Assembly (NCBI RefSeq): GCF_014207595.1
Contig: NZ_JACHGY010000001.1
Coordinates: 2,486,836-2,550,835 of the forward strand
Direction: 5' to 3'
Length of the DNA: 64,000 nucleotides
From: Algisphaera agarilytica
Lineage (GTDB): Bacteria; Planctomycetota; Phycisphaerae; Phycisphaerales; Phycisphaeraceae
Numbering within the stretch: position 1 is the first letter of the stretch; each line of letters starts with the position of its first letter. The notes under the pieces were generated by a model that saw only the letters and a list, made by a program, of their open reading frames with translations, made no database searches and was not told the origin of the DNA. This document shows positions 9,301 through 18,084 of the stretch, piece by piece. The position numbers were made by a program, and so were the translations under genes.

Positions 9301-9608
9301 CCAAGCAGACGATGTCCGCCCTCAAGAAACGCCGCAAGTCCGTGCAGCACAGCGGGGCCGAGGGCGCACAAGCAAGCAACGGCGACGCGTTTGTCCCCGT
9401 TCCCGAAAAGAAGAAAAAGTTCGAGGCCGCCGCGGGTACGAAGGTGTCCGCCGACTTCGCCGACGCCGTGGGCGGCGCGAAAGCCGCCAGCGAGTCTTCC
9501 TCGTTCGCCTCGCAAGCCAAACCCCAATCCGAAACCCCACCGGAAGAAGCCACCACCGCCAACCGCCTGCTCGCCGCCAAACGCCGAGCGAGGGAGAAGA
9601 ACCAATGA
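6399..9608 (+). CDS. Large membrane protein with two VWA domains and a glutamine-amidotransferase-like domain
   Basis: The 1069-residue protein has two N-terminal membrane helices (about 8-28 and 38-57). A first VWA domain begins at VIAVVDQSPSMS (MIDAS-like D-x-S-x-S, residue 73 onward). A class-I glutamine-amidotransferase-like domain covers about 367-465 (RVLLVDNVGG to GGGFIMLGGPDSFG). A second VWA domain begins near residue 487 with IDRSGSMG, and a final membrane helix is at about 924-942, followed by a charged tail. This architecture is typical of VWA proteins beside MoxR ATPases. The start is TTG 6399, the first possible start after an in-frame stop; it directly abuts a palindromic repeat and has no visible ribosome site. 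Expected to act in the envelope as a metal-dependent adhesion or assembly factor. Confidence 0.85.
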   Translation: MNFRLDHPELLLLLLLVLPIGWLGWKYLATVEPIRRGLAIGLRVGVLVLLVLMLAGLRAEQRHTELTVIAVVDQSPSMSVFGEPPVSAFPNQQPINTSANRSMSQAIRDFLVAASEDKQPDDRFGVVTYDNRPTVVTRPGNEVRLDPSTGAQVREGTDTAKALEWAMAAKSDANTALRLVLVTDGNDTSGDTLAAARNAAAAGVVIDVLPIDYRVGEEVMVEGVYTPIEAREGQTVAVRVVLRGTAPARGQLQLKHDGRVLDLNGAADGKGIPIVPSDWSDSRALTEQQQDAQGNEIAVVSEVQSESGRYVLAKQIDVPIFASGANRFEAVFEPAVITAPVAVAGSATASSDSVVVNNSAESFTLVQGRGRVLLVDNVGGAPGSILPEALQQRQINLDVIPPGDFPRDTAALTRYDAVIFQNVPAEAITGQQQTMLARYVNDLGGGFIMLGGPDSFGAGGWTNSIIDQSILPVDCEIPSQTVLPSGALAIVIDRSGSMGAPVGNSGKTQQEIASEAAALAVQTLYQHDMIGVVAFDSFSQWVVPMQRNRNPQAVMRTLRSINPGGGTSILAGLERAYEGLIQNTQDLRESSIKHIILLSDGGADENFLPIINKLNRANISVSTIGVGDGHRADILEALALAGGGEYHPVLDPNDLPQVFVKEARTIRKNLIKEIEFTPQRRNTGSPIMANLPSTPSLNGLVLTGPKYDRRIDMPLLGPEGEPLFAHWQVGLGKSAAWTSDATNKWATPWLNWGGYGDFWARTVRYVSRPSASQQAELTATVEGDQLRVRLDVPVDAEAEQSAGAGAAAQVIQGKVLRPDGNITDIDLKQVGPGLYEALAPATETGSYILNLFMGTPGGEQTFIAGGATRAAGEELRKFKPNTQLLREIAATTGGRVLDPADPVAASLFDRTHRFESVSTRPLRWTLLPWLLGLLLLDVANRRIAWDHRAIAAWAKQKMSVQRRTATETKQTMSALKKRRKSVQHSGAEGAQASNGDAFVPVPEKKKKFEAAAGTKVSADFADAVGGAKAASESSSFASQAKPQSETPPEEATTANRLLAAKRRAREKNQ

Positions 9609-9625
9609 TGAAATTCAACAGAATC

Positions 9626-9721
9626 TGCTCGGATTATTCGGATGTTGCGGATTCAAGGCCGAATGAAGCGAACTCCCCCGCGTCTTGCCCTTCTCCGACC
9701 GATCCGATCTATCCGAGCTAA
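9626..9721. repeat. Short copy of the GCTCGGAT inverted-repeat element (no gene inside)
   Basis: The left end TGCTCGGAT at 9626 continues through CGGATTCAAGGC, as in the GxxExxY cassette at 1280-1312. The right end reads ATCCGATCTATCCGAGCTAA, closely matching ATCCGATTCATCCGAGCTAA at 1701-1720. About 96 bases long, it has the termini of the cassette but not its gene, as expected for an internal deletion derivative. It lies between the double-VWA gene and the MoxR gene, both on the plus strand. Confidence 0.65.
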
Positions 9722-9758
9722 GACACGCCCAATCAATACTCCACCGAAAGGCTAAGCC

Positions 9759-10796
<1,038 letters not shown>

Positions 10797-10824
10797 ACCG
10801 ACACCATCCGACAAGGGGTACACC

Positions 10825-12099
10825 ATGAAACGATTCACATCCATCCTGACCACACTACTCATCACTGCTTTGCCGGTTGGCACCACTGTGGCGGAGACGC
10901 CGGACGTACAGCCGCTGCTTGACCGGGGGCAGTTTGGCGAGGCGAAGGCGGTTCTGCTCGGCCACCTCGAACAGCAGCCCGGCGATCACGATGCGCGGCT
11001 GGCGCTCGGCGTGACGACTTTTCTCGATGGCATCGAGGAGTTTGCGCAGACGACCTACTCGTATGGCGTGCGCAACTTCGGGGAAGACTTTGGCATGATG
11101 ATGCCGCTGCTGGCGGTGCCCGTGCGGCGCAACCCCGACCCGCAGCCGGTCTCGGCCGACGACGTGGTGGCGATGCTCGAGCGGTTCGAAGAAGCGCTGG
11201 CGGAGGTTGATGACATCCTCGCTCCCATCGGCGATGAAGCGGCGCAGATGCCGCTGCGCATCGGCACGGTGCACATGGACCTCAACGGCGACGGCGAGCT
11301 CGCCGACGACGAAGGGCTCTGGCGTTTCTACGACGCGTTGACCGGCCGGCAACGCCGGTGGCAGCAACCCGATGAGAACGACCCGGGGGTGCAGGCGAAG
11401 GCTGAAAATTTTGTCCTGGGCCTCGACACCGCCGACGCGTACTGGCTCCGCGGCTACTGCCAGGTGATGAGCGGCGTGGTGGATGTGGTCTTGGCCTACG
11501 ACGGCACCGAGCTGTTCAACCGTACGGCCCATCTGTTCTTTGAGAAGCCCGAGACGCCGTACCCCTGGCTGCTCGAGAACGTGCAGGACGAGTACGGCGG
11601 CTTCGACCAAATGCTCTTTCTCGACCTGATTGCGGCGCTGCACCTCATCAACCAGCCGCTGCGTGACGCCGAGCGGATGCCCGCGGCCCACGCGCACTTC
11701 ATGCAGGTCATCGAGTTCAGCCGGCTGAGCTGGAACTCGATCCTCGCCGAGACCGACAACCAGAACGAGTGGGTGCCGGGGCCCGACCAAACGGGCGCGA
11801 TCGGCATCAATCTGACGCAGGAGCAGATCGACTCGTGGCTGAGTTTCCTCGACGAGGCCGAGGCGATCCTGGAAGGCGAGACGTTGCTTCCGTTCTGGCG
11901 TGGCACCAACGAGAAGCGGGGCATCAACGTGCAGAAGGTCTTTACCGAGCCGACGACGCTGGACCTGATCCTCTGGGTCCAGGGCACCGCGGCCCACCCG
12001 TACCTTGAAGAAGGCAAACTGACCGACCCCGGCTTCTGGCGAAAGCTCAACAACGACTTCGGCCGAAACTTCCCGGGCTTCGCGTTCTGGATCAACTGA
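10825..12099 (+). CDS. Secreted hypothetical protein with TPR-like N-terminus
   Basis: The 424-residue protein starts with a signal peptide (KRFTSILTTLLITALPVGTT, cleavage expected after VAE or TVA). Residues 30-65 resemble a TPR unit (LLDRGQFGEAKAVLLGHLEQ, DHDARLALGV). An acidic EF-hand-like segment, DLNGDGELADDEG, is near residue 152, and an aromatic C-terminal half follows. It lies between the MoxR and DUF58 genes, 28 bases after moxR and one base before the DUF58 gene, with AAGGGG ahead of its ATG, so it belongs to the cluster. No enzymatic motif is recognised. A periplasmic partner of the VWA machinery is possible. Confidence 0.7.
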   Translation: MKRFTSILTTLLITALPVGTTVAETPDVQPLLDRGQFGEAKAVLLGHLEQQPGDHDARLALGVTTFLDGIEEFAQTTYSYGVRNFGEDFGMMMPLLAVPVRRNPDPQPVSADDVVAMLERFEEALAEVDDILAPIGDEAAQMPLRIGTVHMDLNGDGELADDEGLWRFYDALTGRQRRWQQPDENDPGVQAKAENFVLGLDTADAYWLRGYCQVMSGVVDVVLAYDGTELFNRTAHLFFEKPETPYPWLLENVQDEYGGFDQMLFLDLIAALHLINQPLRDAERMPAAHAHFMQVIEFSRLSWNSILAETDNQNEWVPGPDQTGAIGINLTQEQIDSWLSFLDEAEAILEGETLLPFWRGTNEKRGINVQKVFTEPTTLDLILWVQGTAAHPYLEEGKLTDPGFWRKLNNDFGRNFPGFAFWIN

Positions 12100-12100
12100 T

Positions 12101-13012
12101 ATGGCAGACACCGCCCTCAATCCCGACACCCTGCTTACCCCCGAGTTCATGCGCCAGCTTGATCGGCTGGACGTGCGCTCGCGGAAGATGCTGCGCGGGA
12201 CGGTGCAGGGCGAGCGGCGATCCAAGAAGCGGGGCGCCTCGGTCGAGTTTGCCGACTACCGCAACTACGTCGTCGGGGACGACCTGCGGCGGATCGACTG
12301 GAACCTCTACGCCCGGCTGGACAAGCTGTTCCTCCGGCTGTTTATGGAAGAGGAAGACCTTTCGGTGTCGCTGGTGATCGATACGACCGTGAGCATGGAC
12401 TACGGCGAGCCGAACAAGCTGCTCTACGCCAAGCAGATGGTCGCGGCGCTGGGTTATATCGCACTGACCCACTACAACCGGCTGAACCTCTACAGCTTCA
12501 CCGACACCGTCGCCGGCACGGCCGAGGGTATGCGCGGGCGTCGCCCCATCCCGCGGATGGTCGATTGGCTCAACCAGCAACAACCCACGCCCGGGGAAGG
12601 CAACCTCGCGGCGGTCTGCAAGAAGCTGGCGATGCTCAACCAACGCCCCGGCGTGGTCGTGCTGGTCAGCGACTTCTTCGACAAGGGCGACCTCTCCGCG
12701 GCGCTGCGCTACCTAGCGGGCGATCGCTACGACGCCTACGCGATCCAATTGCTCTCGCCCCAGGAAGTCGACCCGGCCAAAGGCGGCGTGGTGGGTGATC
12801 TCAAACTCACGGATATGGAAGACGGCGATCTGGCCGAGGTGTCGGTGAGCAAGGCGTTGCTTGAGAAGTACCAGGCCAACCTGCAGGCGTATTGCCAGCA
12901 CGTCCGCGACACCTGCACCAAACGCGGGATGTCATACATGACCGCGACAACTGACCTCGCAGTTGAGTTGGTGGTCCTGAAGTACCTGCGTGAGAGGGGG
13001 TTGCTGGGATGA
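12101..13012 (+). CDS. DUF58 domain-containing protein
   Basis: The 303-residue protein has the DUF58 hallmark GDDLRRIDWNLYAR around residues 55-68 and a following VWA-like fold (LVIDTTVSMDYG, about residue 92; VVVLVSDFFD, about 186). The second MIDAS position reads D-T-T-V-S, which departs from a strict D-x-S-x-S. DUF58 proteins are constant companions of MoxR ATPases. There is no membrane segment, so a cytoplasmic or peripheral location is likely. The start ATG is one base after the stop of the upstream gene. Confidence 0.92.
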   Translation: MADTALNPDTLLTPEFMRQLDRLDVRSRKMLRGTVQGERRSKKRGASVEFADYRNYVVGDDLRRIDWNLYARLDKLFLRLFMEEEDLSVSLVIDTTVSMDYGEPNKLLYAKQMVAALGYIALTHYNRLNLYSFTDTVAGTAEGMRGRRPIPRMVDWLNQQQPTPGEGNLAAVCKKLAMLNQRPGVVVLVSDFFDKGDLSAALRYLAGDRYDAYAIQLLSPQEVDPAKGGVVGDLKLTDMEDGDLAEVSVSKALLEKYQANLQAYCQHVRDTCTKRGMSYMTATTDLAVELVVLKYLRERGLLG

Positions 13013-13026
13013 CCCGAACGATCCAC

Positions 13027-13131
13027 CACGGAGTACGCGGAGGCACGGAGGCACGGAGGAAGGCATCCTTCGGGGTGACCCTTCGTCTATCTGCCTTGGC
13101 TCCGTGCCTCCGTGTCTCCGCGCTCTCCGTG
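13027..13131. repeat. Palindromic element, CTCCGTG family, copy 2
   Basis: The left arm 13027-13058 and the reverse complement of the right arm 13100-13131 match at 29 of 32 positions and consist of degenerate CACGGAG heptads. The sequence after the right arm (13135-13154) repeats that at 3408-3427 in copy 1, including AAGCGAAGCGCTGCCTTGCC. Copy 2 lacks the outer GGCAGCGCT end on its left side, next to the DUF58 stop, so it may be truncated there. It fills the gap between the DUF58 gene and the BatA-like gene. Confidence 0.7.
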
Positions 13132-13169
13132 ATTAAGCGAAGCGCTGCCTTGCCGATTGGAGGAAACCC

Positions 13170-15176
13170 ATGAGTTTTCTCAACCCCGTAACTGCACTGA
13201 TCGCGGCGGGGATCACGATTCCGCTTCTGGTGTCGCTGTATTTCCTGAAGCTGCGGCGTAAGCCGATGGTGGTACCATCCACGCTGCTGTGGAAGCGGGC
13301 GGTGCAGGACCTGCAGGTGAATGCGCCGTTCCAGCGGATCCGCAACAACCTGTTGCTGTGGTTGCAGCTGTTGCTGTTGGCGTTGCTCTTGCTGGCGATG
13401 GCCCGGCCGACGCAGCGGGCGACGGTGGCACCCGGCGAGCGGGTGGTGATCGTGGTCGACCAATCCGGATCGATGGCCACGGAGATGGCCGGCGGCAAGA
13501 CACGGCTCGACGAAGCCAAAGACCGGGCGTTGCAGTTGATCGACAACCTCGACGCGTCGTCGGGCGGGGCGATGGTGGTGAGCTTTGCCGAACGGGCGCA
13601 GGTGCTGCAGTCGTTCACGAACGACCGGGGCCTGCTGCGGACCGCGGTGCGTAGCATCGGGGTGACGGACCAGCGCAGCCGGATCGAGCCGGCGTTGGGT
13701 CTGATCGAACCGCACACGGCGGGCCCCGGCGGTGACGCCGCCGACGCCGAGGGCCTCACGGTGTATGTGTTCAGCGACGGCCGGGTCCACCGCGACGGGG
13801 CGGAGCCGCTGGCTTTGCCGGGCGCGACGCTGGCGTTTGAACGCATCGGCGAAGTGATCGAAACCAACGTCGGGATCGTCTCGGCCTCGGCCCGGCGCGA
13901 CTACGACCAGCCCTCGCTGGTGCGCGTCTTCGCCCGGCTGACCAATACCGGTTTGGCGACCCGCACGAACGTGACGCTGATGGTTGACGGCCGAGTGGTG
14001 CGGACCCGGGCGTTGTCGTTGCCCGCAGCAGATGCGCCGACGGTGGACGATCAGGGCAACACCACGCCGGGCGCGACCGGCGAGGCGTCGGTGACGTTTG
14101 AGGTGCCGCTGTCGGGCAGCGCGACGATCGAGCTGGTGCACGACCACAACGACGGGCTGCTCGCGGACAACGCGGTGCGGCTGCAGCTGCTTCCCGCTCA
14201 GCGGCTGGGCGTGCTGCTGGTCACCGAGGGCAACCGCTATCTGCGTGAGGCGATCCGTGCTGCGGGGGCGCGTCGGCTGGAGCTGCGGACCCCCGAAGAG
14301 TACGAGGCGATGACGCCTGCCGAGCTACGCAGCGACGGGGCGGCGGACGGCTCGGGGGTGGACTCGGGGTACGACGTGATCGTGTTCGATCGGTATTCGC
14401 CGACGGCGGTTCCCCCGGTAAGCAGCCTGGCGTTTGGCGGGGCGGTGCCGGTGCCGGGGCTGTCGGTGCGGGCGTCGGCGGAGGATGCGCCGGTGATGCA
14501 GTCGGTGTTGACCTGGTCGCGGGACCACCCGTTGATGCAGTACGTCGTGCTGGACGATGTGACGCTGCGTCGCCCGGGTCGGCTGACGGTGCCGCTCAAC
14601 GCGAAGGTGTTGGCGGTGGGTTTGGCGGGGCCGTTGATCGCCGAGACGCGTGATGCGCAGCAGCGGCACGTGGCGGTGAGCTTCGATGTGCTCGAGAGCC
14701 GGTGGCCGCACCACTGGAGCTTCCAGATCTTCATGGTCAACGCGCTCGAGACGCTCGGCCTGAGTCAGACCGCCAGCGCGTCGAGCGGCGAGGCGGCGCT
14801 GTCGTTCCGCTCGGGCGAGTCGGCGACGGTGACGGTACCCGGCGGCGAAACCACGGTGGGCTATAACGGCCCGGTGCGGTTGTCGGCGACGACACGGGAA
14901 GGCCGGGCAACGCTGCCGGCGTTCACCCGCGTGGGCTTCTACGACGCGGACGGCACCACGGTGTCGGCCCCGATGGACCGGCTGGCGGTGAACCTGCTTG
15001 ATGAGTTGGAGAGTGACACCCGGCCCGTCGAACGGCTGGAGGTCGGCACGGGCGTGGTTCAGGCCACGGCCGAGTCGTCGCTGATCCGCCGCGAGGTGTG
15101 GCAGTGGTTCGCGTGGGCGGCGCTGGGGATGCTGGTCATCGAGTGGCTGGTGTACACGCGGCGGATGCGGGTTTAG
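13170..15176 (+). CDS. BatA-like VWA membrane protein
   Basis: The 668-residue protein has an N-terminal double membrane segment (about 6-27 and 60-80, separated by basic KLRRKP) as in the BatA domain. A VWA domain follows, starting at VIVVDQSGSMATEM (residue 93 onward), then a long extracytoplasmic part and a C-terminal membrane helix (about 643-660, AWAALGMLVIEWLVY). A GGAGG ribosome site precedes ATG 13170. The gene ends the MoxR-DUF58-VWA cluster. The family is linked to envelope stress, protein assembly or metal insertion; the precise role here is unknown. Confidence 0.88.
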   Translation: MSFLNPVTALIAAGITIPLLVSLYFLKLRRKPMVVPSTLLWKRAVQDLQVNAPFQRIRNNLLLWLQLLLLALLLLAMARPTQRATVAPGERVVIVVDQSGSMATEMAGGKTRLDEAKDRALQLIDNLDASSGGAMVVSFAERAQVLQSFTNDRGLLRTAVRSIGVTDQRSRIEPALGLIEPHTAGPGGDAADAEGLTVYVFSDGRVHRDGAEPLALPGATLAFERIGEVIETNVGIVSASARRDYDQPSLVRVFARLTNTGLATRTNVTLMVDGRVVRTRALSLPAADAPTVDDQGNTTPGATGEASVTFEVPLSGSATIELVHDHNDGLLADNAVRLQLLPAQRLGVLLVTEGNRYLREAIRAAGARRLELRTPEEYEAMTPAELRSDGAADGSGVDSGYDVIVFDRYSPTAVPPVSSLAFGGAVPVPGLSVRASAEDAPVMQSVLTWSRDHPLMQYVVLDDVTLRRPGRLTVPLNAKVLAVGLAGPLIAETRDAQQRHVAVSFDVLESRWPHHWSFQIFMVNALETLGLSQTASASSGEAALSFRSGESATVTVPGGETTVGYNGPVRLSATTREGRATLPAFTRVGFYDADGTTVSAPMDRLAVNLLDELESDTRPVERLEVGTGVVQATAESSLIRREVWQWFAWAALGMLVIEWLVYTRRMRV

Positions 15177-15177
15177 C

Positions 15178-15282
15178 AACGCAGAACAGCTCAAAAGCAG
15201 CAAAGTAGAAAATCAAACACGCCAGATCCGGGCGGTTTAGAGGTCCATTTGTTGCTTTTCGGGTTTGCTATTTTTCTGCGTT
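15178..15282. repeat. Decayed palindromic element, AACGCAGAA family
   Basis: The left part has AACGCAGAA (15178-15186) and CAAAAGCAGCAAA (15192-15204). The right part has TTTGTTGCTTTT (15248-15259) and TTCTGCGTT (15274-15282), which are their near reverse complements with a difference of several bases in arm length. It occupies the gap between the BatA-like gene and purM and looks like another intergenic palindrome, more degraded than the others. Confidence 0.45.
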
Positions 15283-15309
15283 TCGCTCCCCCGCTACACT
15301 GTGCGCCCC

Positions 15310-16416
15310 ATGGCCAAGACTTCCAAATCCAAGAAATCCCTCACCTACGCCGACACTGGCGTCTCGATCGAGGCCGGCGACGCGATGGTCGGCCGGATCC
15401 AGCAGCACCTGCGCAAGACCCACGGCCCCCGCGTCCTGGGCAAGCACGGCGCGTTTGCGGGCATGTTCCGGCTGGACTTCAACGAGAAGTTGTTCAAACG
15501 CAACTACAAAGACCCCGTCCTCGTGAGCTGCACCGACGGCGTGGGCACGAAGGTGTTGCTGGCGATCCAGCTCGGCAAGCACGACACGATCGGGCAGGAC
15601 TGCGTGGCGATGAACGTCAACGACATGATCGTCCAGGGGGCCGAGCCGTTGTTCTTCCTAGACTACATCGGCACGCACTCGGTGGACCCGGTCCATATGG
15701 AGCGGATCGTCAAGGGCGTCGCGGACGGGTGCTCGCTGGCGGGTTGTGCGCTGATTGGCGGTGAGACGGCGGAGATGCCGGATGTGTATGGCAAGGGCGA
15801 TTACGACCTGGCGGGTTTCTCGGTGGGCGTGGTGGAGCTCAGCCGGATTGTCGAGGGCGACCAGCGCGTCGAGAAAGGCGATGTGATCCTGGGCCTGGCG
15901 TCCAGCGGCGTGCACAGCAACGGCTACACGCTGGTGCGGGCGATCGTGAAGCAGGCGAAGCTCGACCTAAACAAGGTGTACAAGGATTTCGACGACGACC
16001 CGCAGTTTGCCGGCAAGACGCTGGGCGAGATTCTGCTCGAGCCCACGCGGATCTACGTCAAGCCGATCGTGCGGCTGCTGGCGGGTTACAAGCGGAAACG
16101 CCCGATCAGCGGCATGGCTCACATCACCGGTGGCGGTTTGCCGGGCAACGTGAACCGGGCTTTGCCGGAGAATCTGGACGCGAAGATCAGCCGCAAGAGC
16201 TGGGAGGTGCCGGCGCTGTTCAAGTTCCTGCAGAAGCACGGCAACGTCGACGAGGACGAGATGCTGCGGGTGTTCAACATGGGCATCGGCTACACGCTGA
16301 TCGTCCGGCCGCACTTCGCCGAGGCGATCGCCGAGAAGCTGACCAAGGCGGGCGAGCAGGTGTTCACCCTCGGCAAGATCACGGCGGGCAGCGGCAAAGT
16401 CGTCTTCACCAAGTGA
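15310..16416 (+). CDS. purM: Phosphoribosylformylglycinamidine cyclo-ligase (AIR synthase)
   Basis: ATP-dependent closure of the imidazole ring in purine synthesis (FGAM to AIR). The 368-residue protein has YADTGVSIEAGDAMV near the N-terminus, SCTDGVGTK, DCVAMNVNDM, GAEPLFFLDY, GCALIGGETAEMPD, SSGVHSNGYTLVR and HITGGGLPGN, then GIGYTLIV. All are in the usual order, and length is standard. ATG 15310 (MAKTSK) is preferred; an upstream in-frame start at 15265 would add 15 residues. It stands alone and is preceded by a decayed palindromic repeat. Confidence 0.96.
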   Translation: MAKTSKSKKSLTYADTGVSIEAGDAMVGRIQQHLRKTHGPRVLGKHGAFAGMFRLDFNEKLFKRNYKDPVLVSCTDGVGTKVLLAIQLGKHDTIGQDCVAMNVNDMIVQGAEPLFFLDYIGTHSVDPVHMERIVKGVADGCSLAGCALIGGETAEMPDVYGKGDYDLAGFSVGVVELSRIVEGDQRVEKGDVILGLASSGVHSNGYTLVRAIVKQAKLDLNKVYKDFDDDPQFAGKTLGEILLEPTRIYVKPIVRLLAGYKRKRPISGMAHITGGGLPGNVNRALPENLDAKISRKSWEVPALFKFLQKHGNVDEDEMLRVFNMGIGYTLIVRPHFAEAIAEKLTKAGEQVFTLGKITAGSGKVVFTK

Positions 16417-16576
16417 TCCGGGCCGGGGATGTCGCGTTTGGGCAACATCCGGTTTGACCGCTGCAGACTACGGCGGGGCTTTTTACTGGGCAATATTTCT
16501 CAAGTCATTGAAAAATATAGATTTGAATAAATTTAGAATCGATGTTTCGCTTCTCTTTCGCTCGCTCGGGGGCCCG

Positions 16577-16585
16577 TGCTATAAC
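16577..16585 (+). promoter_or_regulatory. Extended -10 promoter candidate
   Basis: TGCTATAAC is an extended -10 (TG-n-TATAAC) in an AT-rich leader about 60 bases before the start of the small coiled-coil gene. No good -35 is present at the expected distance. Confidence 0.35.
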
Positions 16586-16646
16586 TGCATAGCGGCCTGC
16601 ACCTGGCCCGCCGCTTCCCCGCAATCTGTATCTGGAGCCCCCGGAG

Positions 16647-17003
16647 ATGAACGAACACGACTTCCAAAAGAAACTCGGCGACCTGATGGGTGAGATCAGC
16701 ACCCTGCCCAAGGCCGAGCGCGAAAAGCTGGAAGCCCTCGCCCAGCAAACCAAGGAACGCCACGGCAAGCTGAAGAAGACCGTCGGCGAGCTCCAGGAGT
16801 CGCTGGACTACCTGCGTCTGTCGATCAAGTACCTGGTCTTCGACCTCGAGGCCACCCGCCGGGAGAACGGCTACCTCCGCAAGATGCTCGAGGAGTCCAG
16901 CCAGGCTCCCAAGCCCGATAGTGCCGCTGACTTCGGCCCCGAGGACGTGGATTTCGATCTCGACCTCGACGACGACCACGACGACCTGCAAGACTCGCTC
17001 TAA
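16647..17003 (+). CDS. Small acidic coiled-coil protein
   Basis: The 118-residue protein is helical and heptad-rich (KLEALAQQTKERHGKLKKTV, SLDYLRLSIKYLVFDLEA, RENGYLRKMLEES) with a strongly acidic C-terminus (EDVDFDLDLDDDHDD). No signal peptide or membrane segment is present. GGAG lies seven bases before the ATG. It is transcribed alone, with an extended -10 upstream and a strong hairpin downstream. The function is not recognised; a small dimeric cytoplasmic protein that binds basic partners is possible but unsupported. Confidence 0.75.
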   Translation: MNEHDFQKKLGDLMGEISTLPKAEREKLEALAQQTKERHGKLKKTVGELQESLDYLRLSIKYLVFDLEATRRENGYLRKMLEESSQAPKPDSAADFGPEDVDFDLDLDDDHDDLQDSL

Positions 17004-17061
17004 ATCGATCTCGCCGCAGCTCGGCTGCCCCCCTTGATTACACAATCGAAGACCCGATCCA

Positions 17062-17103
17062 CCGCACCCCGGAAACCGTCGATAGACGCCTTCCGGGGTG
17101 CGG
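17062..17103 (+). terminator. Strong stem-loop, probable terminator
   Basis: A perfect 13-bp stem, CCGCACCCCGGAA paired with TTCCGGGGTGCGG, with a 16-base loop, lies 59 bases after the stop of the coiled-coil gene. It is followed by CTTTGCT rather than a clean T-run. Confidence 0.65.
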
Positions 17104-17106
17104 CTT

Positions 17107-17115
17107 TGCTATGAT
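17107..17115 (+). promoter_or_regulatory. Extended -10 promoter candidate for clpP
   Basis: TGCTATGAT (TG-n-TATGAT) follows the terminator stem at once and lies 85 bases before the clpP ATG. The -35 region is covered by the hairpin and is not a good match. Confidence 0.4.
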
Positions 17116-17199
17116 TCGGTACTTCATGGAAGAAGCCCCACGCCAGGGCACCGCCCCGGATTTTGATTCCCGCCCACACGGCCCCGAAAAGGATTCGCA

Positions 17200-17883
17200 A
17201 TGGACCCGACGTTCAACCCCCTCGCCCTGATGCCCCAAGCGATGGCCCAAGGCCTCGACGCCAAGGCCATGGCCAATCCGTACCCCAACCCCCAGCTCGC
17301 CCCGCCCATCGGCCGCTACCGCGAGATGACCATCGACGAGATGCTGCTCGAAAACCGGGTGGTCTTCCTCATCGGCGAGATCAACCACGCCAGTGCCATG
17401 GGCGTCGTGATGCGGCTCCTGCACCTGCAGAACCAGAAGCCCGGCCAAGACATCAACCTCTACATCAACTCGCCAGGCGGCAGCGTCGACGACACGCTGG
17501 CCATGATCGACACGATGGACTTCATCAGCTCCGACGTGAACACCTACTGCATCGGCAAGGCGATGTCCGGCGGCGCCCTCACCCTCGCCGCGGGCACCAA
17601 GGGCAAACGCTACTGCCTGCCCCACGCCAAGGTCATGATCCACCAGCCCTACGGCGGGATCTACGGCCAAGCCTCGGACGTCAAGATCCAGGCCGACGAA
17701 ATCCTCAAGACCAAGAATGAGCTCAACGAGCTGCTCGCGGGCTACACCGGCCAATCGGTCGAGCAGATCGCCAAGGACGCCGAACGCGACAAGTTCTTCG
17801 GTGCCCAGGAAGCCAAGGACTACGGCCTCGTCGACGAAGTCATCGAGAAGCCCGCCAAGAAAGATTCGGACGACGCGTCCTGA
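17200..17883 (+). CDS. clpP: ATP-dependent Clp protease proteolytic subunit
   Basis: Serine peptidase subunit of the Clp complex. The 227-residue protein has the oxyanion region YINSPGG, the catalytic Ser at 123 in AMSGGA, His at 148 in MIHQP and Asp at 197 in ERDKFF, with the family ending EAKDYGLVDEVI. The nucleophile elbow reads M-S-G-G rather than the usual A-S-M-G, a mild variation. An N-terminal extension of about 35 residues rich in Met, Ala and Pro precedes the core. There is no adjacent clpX or second clpP. A Rho-independent terminator follows the stop, so the gene is monocistronic. Confidence 0.94.
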   Translation: MDPTFNPLALMPQAMAQGLDAKAMANPYPNPQLAPPIGRYREMTIDEMLLENRVVFLIGEINHASAMGVVMRLLHLQNQKPGQDINLYINSPGGSVDDTLAMIDTMDFISSDVNTYCIGKAMSGGALTLAAGTKGKRYCLPHAKVMIHQPYGGIYGQASDVKIQADEILKTKNELNELLAGYTGQSVEQIAKDAERDKFFGAQEAKDYGLVDEVIEKPAKKDSDDAS

Positions 17884-17912
17884 TCTGAAACGCCTCCCCA
17901 AGAAATTAGAAG

Positions 17913-17942
17913 CCCACGGTCATCTTGGCCGTGGGTTTTTTT
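17913..17942 (+). terminator. Rho-independent terminator after clpP
   Basis: Stem CCCACGG (17913-17919) pairs with CCGTGGG (17929-17935) and is followed by seven T residues, 30 bases after the clpP stop. Confidence 0.85.
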
Positions 17943-18084
17943 GTGTGATTTGCCCCAGCACATACGACGCAGATTTCCAATACCGCTGCGCAGGACAACG
18001 GCGGTTTTGGGGTTTCTAGGTTGAGCCGAGCCAAGGCATACGCCTCCGCTCGGCATTCGATCAGAAACACCACGGAGTCACGCG

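Noticed and set aside
16441-16490. Possible terminator after purM
   Set aside because: The only pairing before the T-run is about four base pairs, too weak to call.
17062-17103. The strong stem as a mobile palindrome
   Set aside because: Its position directly after a gene and immediately before a new promoter fits a terminator; its sequence is unrelated to the repeat families here.
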